Assembly (NCBI RefSeq): GCF_045063725.1
Contig: NZ_CP173695.1
Source of the DNA: Sellimonas catena
GTDB taxonomy: Bacteria; Bacillota; Clostridia; Lachnospirales; Lachnospiraceae
Reading direction: 5' to 3' (one strand)
Length of the DNA: 64,000 bases
Shown here: piece by piece, positions 63,681 through 64,000 of the stretch
Layout of the letters: each line of letters begins with the position of its first letter
How positions within the stretch are numbered: position 1 is the stretch's first letter
The notes under the pieces: generated by a model
The model's input: only the letters and a program-made list of their open reading frames with translations
Told to the model about the DNA's origin: nothing
Databases searched by the model: none
Program-made: the position numbers and the translations under genes

Positions 63681-64000
63681 TTAAAGCTGCTCCATTTCTC
63701 CGAGAATCTCCCGATAATAGCGTTCCCGCTCTTTTTCATCGTCTCCTTTGCGGTCCAGTGTCTTTAAAATCACGCCATCTTTCAGCAAAATCACATGCTT
63801 ACAATTGCTCGCCATCTGAGGGTCATGGGTCACCATGATGATAGTCTTTCCCCATCTATTAATCTCTTTGAGTGCATCCAGAACAATTTTTCCGGATTTG
63901 GAATCCAGATTTCCCGTCGGTTCGTCCGCCAGAATCAGTTCCGGGTCATTGATCAGCGCCCGGCAGATCGCGGCTCTTTGCTTCTCTCCGCCGGAAAGCT
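63681..64000 (-). CDS. ABC transporter ATPase, partial (runs off the right edge)
   Basis: The last 105 codons of an ATPase are present and continue beyond position 64000. The fragment begins at the signature LSGGEKQRAAICRALIND, then has Walker B LILADEPTGNLDSKSGKIV and the H-loop VTHDPQMASNCKHVILL, and ends EILGEMEQL. It is closely similar, residue by residue, to the end of the ATPase at 61890-62645, indicating duplication. The start and any upstream permease lie outside the window. Confidence 0.88.
   Translation of the reverse strand, partial: LSGGEKQRAAICRALINDPELILADEPTGNLDSKSGKIVLDALKEINRWGKTIIMVTHDPQMASNCKHVILLKDGVILKTLDRKGDDEKERERYYREILGEMEQL

Overview
The window reads as a chromosomal segment of a Gram-positive anaerobe of the Clostridia, most likely Lachnospiraceae. 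The basis is the 16S rRNA sequence, the class of genes present (ClpC, AddAB, PyrK/PyrD, type-2 PyrF, PadR/DUF1700/DUF4097, FtsEX with an M23 hydrolase, a spore SASP) and strong AGGAGG ribosome binding sites. All annotated genes, including the rRNA operon, lie on the minus strand, so the window is one continuously co-oriented stretch. The one clear plus-strand signal is a candidate small RNA near 53.6 kb.

Layout in plus-strand coordinates (transcription runs right to left). 0-5.5 kb: an rRNA operon in the unusual order 16S-5S-23S, with tandem promoters and a visible pre-23S processing stem. 5.6-7.0 kb: an ISLre2-family transposase just upstream of those promoters. 7.2-10.2 kb: an accessory efflux locus (MFS exporter, a deletion-fused ABC transporter remnant, a TetR repressor with matching operators). 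10.2-16 kb: radA, a small conserved protein, clpC with its GntR regulator, and a cysK homologue. 16.2-19.9 kb: purE-purM-purN-purD, with an intrinsic terminator before purD. 20-28.4 kb: pyrC-pyrF-pyrK-pyrD, a GNAT, pyrE, then small membrane proteins, VanZ and an M29 aminopeptidase. 28.5-33.7 kb: a division/cell-wall operon (CdaR-like regulator, ftsE, ftsX, M23 hydrolase, S41 protease). 33.8-37.3 kb: a WecG/TagA-type protein, a structured intergenic element, an SASP, pspC and a padR-DUF1700-DUF4097 envelope module.

37.4-50.2 kb: a tightly packed run hisH-hisF-ung-arsR-TPR lipoprotein-hflX-addB-addA-DUF1294-nitrilase-crcB with no terminator visible inside it; addB carries a one-base frameshift. 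50.3-56.5 kb: two two-component systems, a ComEC-like metallo-beta-lactamase protein, the plus-strand ncRNA candidate and a repeat-containing lipoprotein. 56.5-60.4 kb: a fructose operon (fruK, fruA, DeoR regulator). 60.4-64 kb: a PadR-controlled module with two tandem LolD/MacB-type ATPases and three paralogous membrane proteins carrying a DUF1048/HAAS-like N-terminal domain. This module runs off the right edge.

The least explained elements are the PadR/double-ATPase/three-paralogue module, the plus-strand RNA at 53.56-53.70 kb, the multi-branched palindromic element at 34.68-34.84 kb, the 16S-5S-23S rRNA order, and the addB frameshift. Family names were assigned by reading the translations; no database search was possible.
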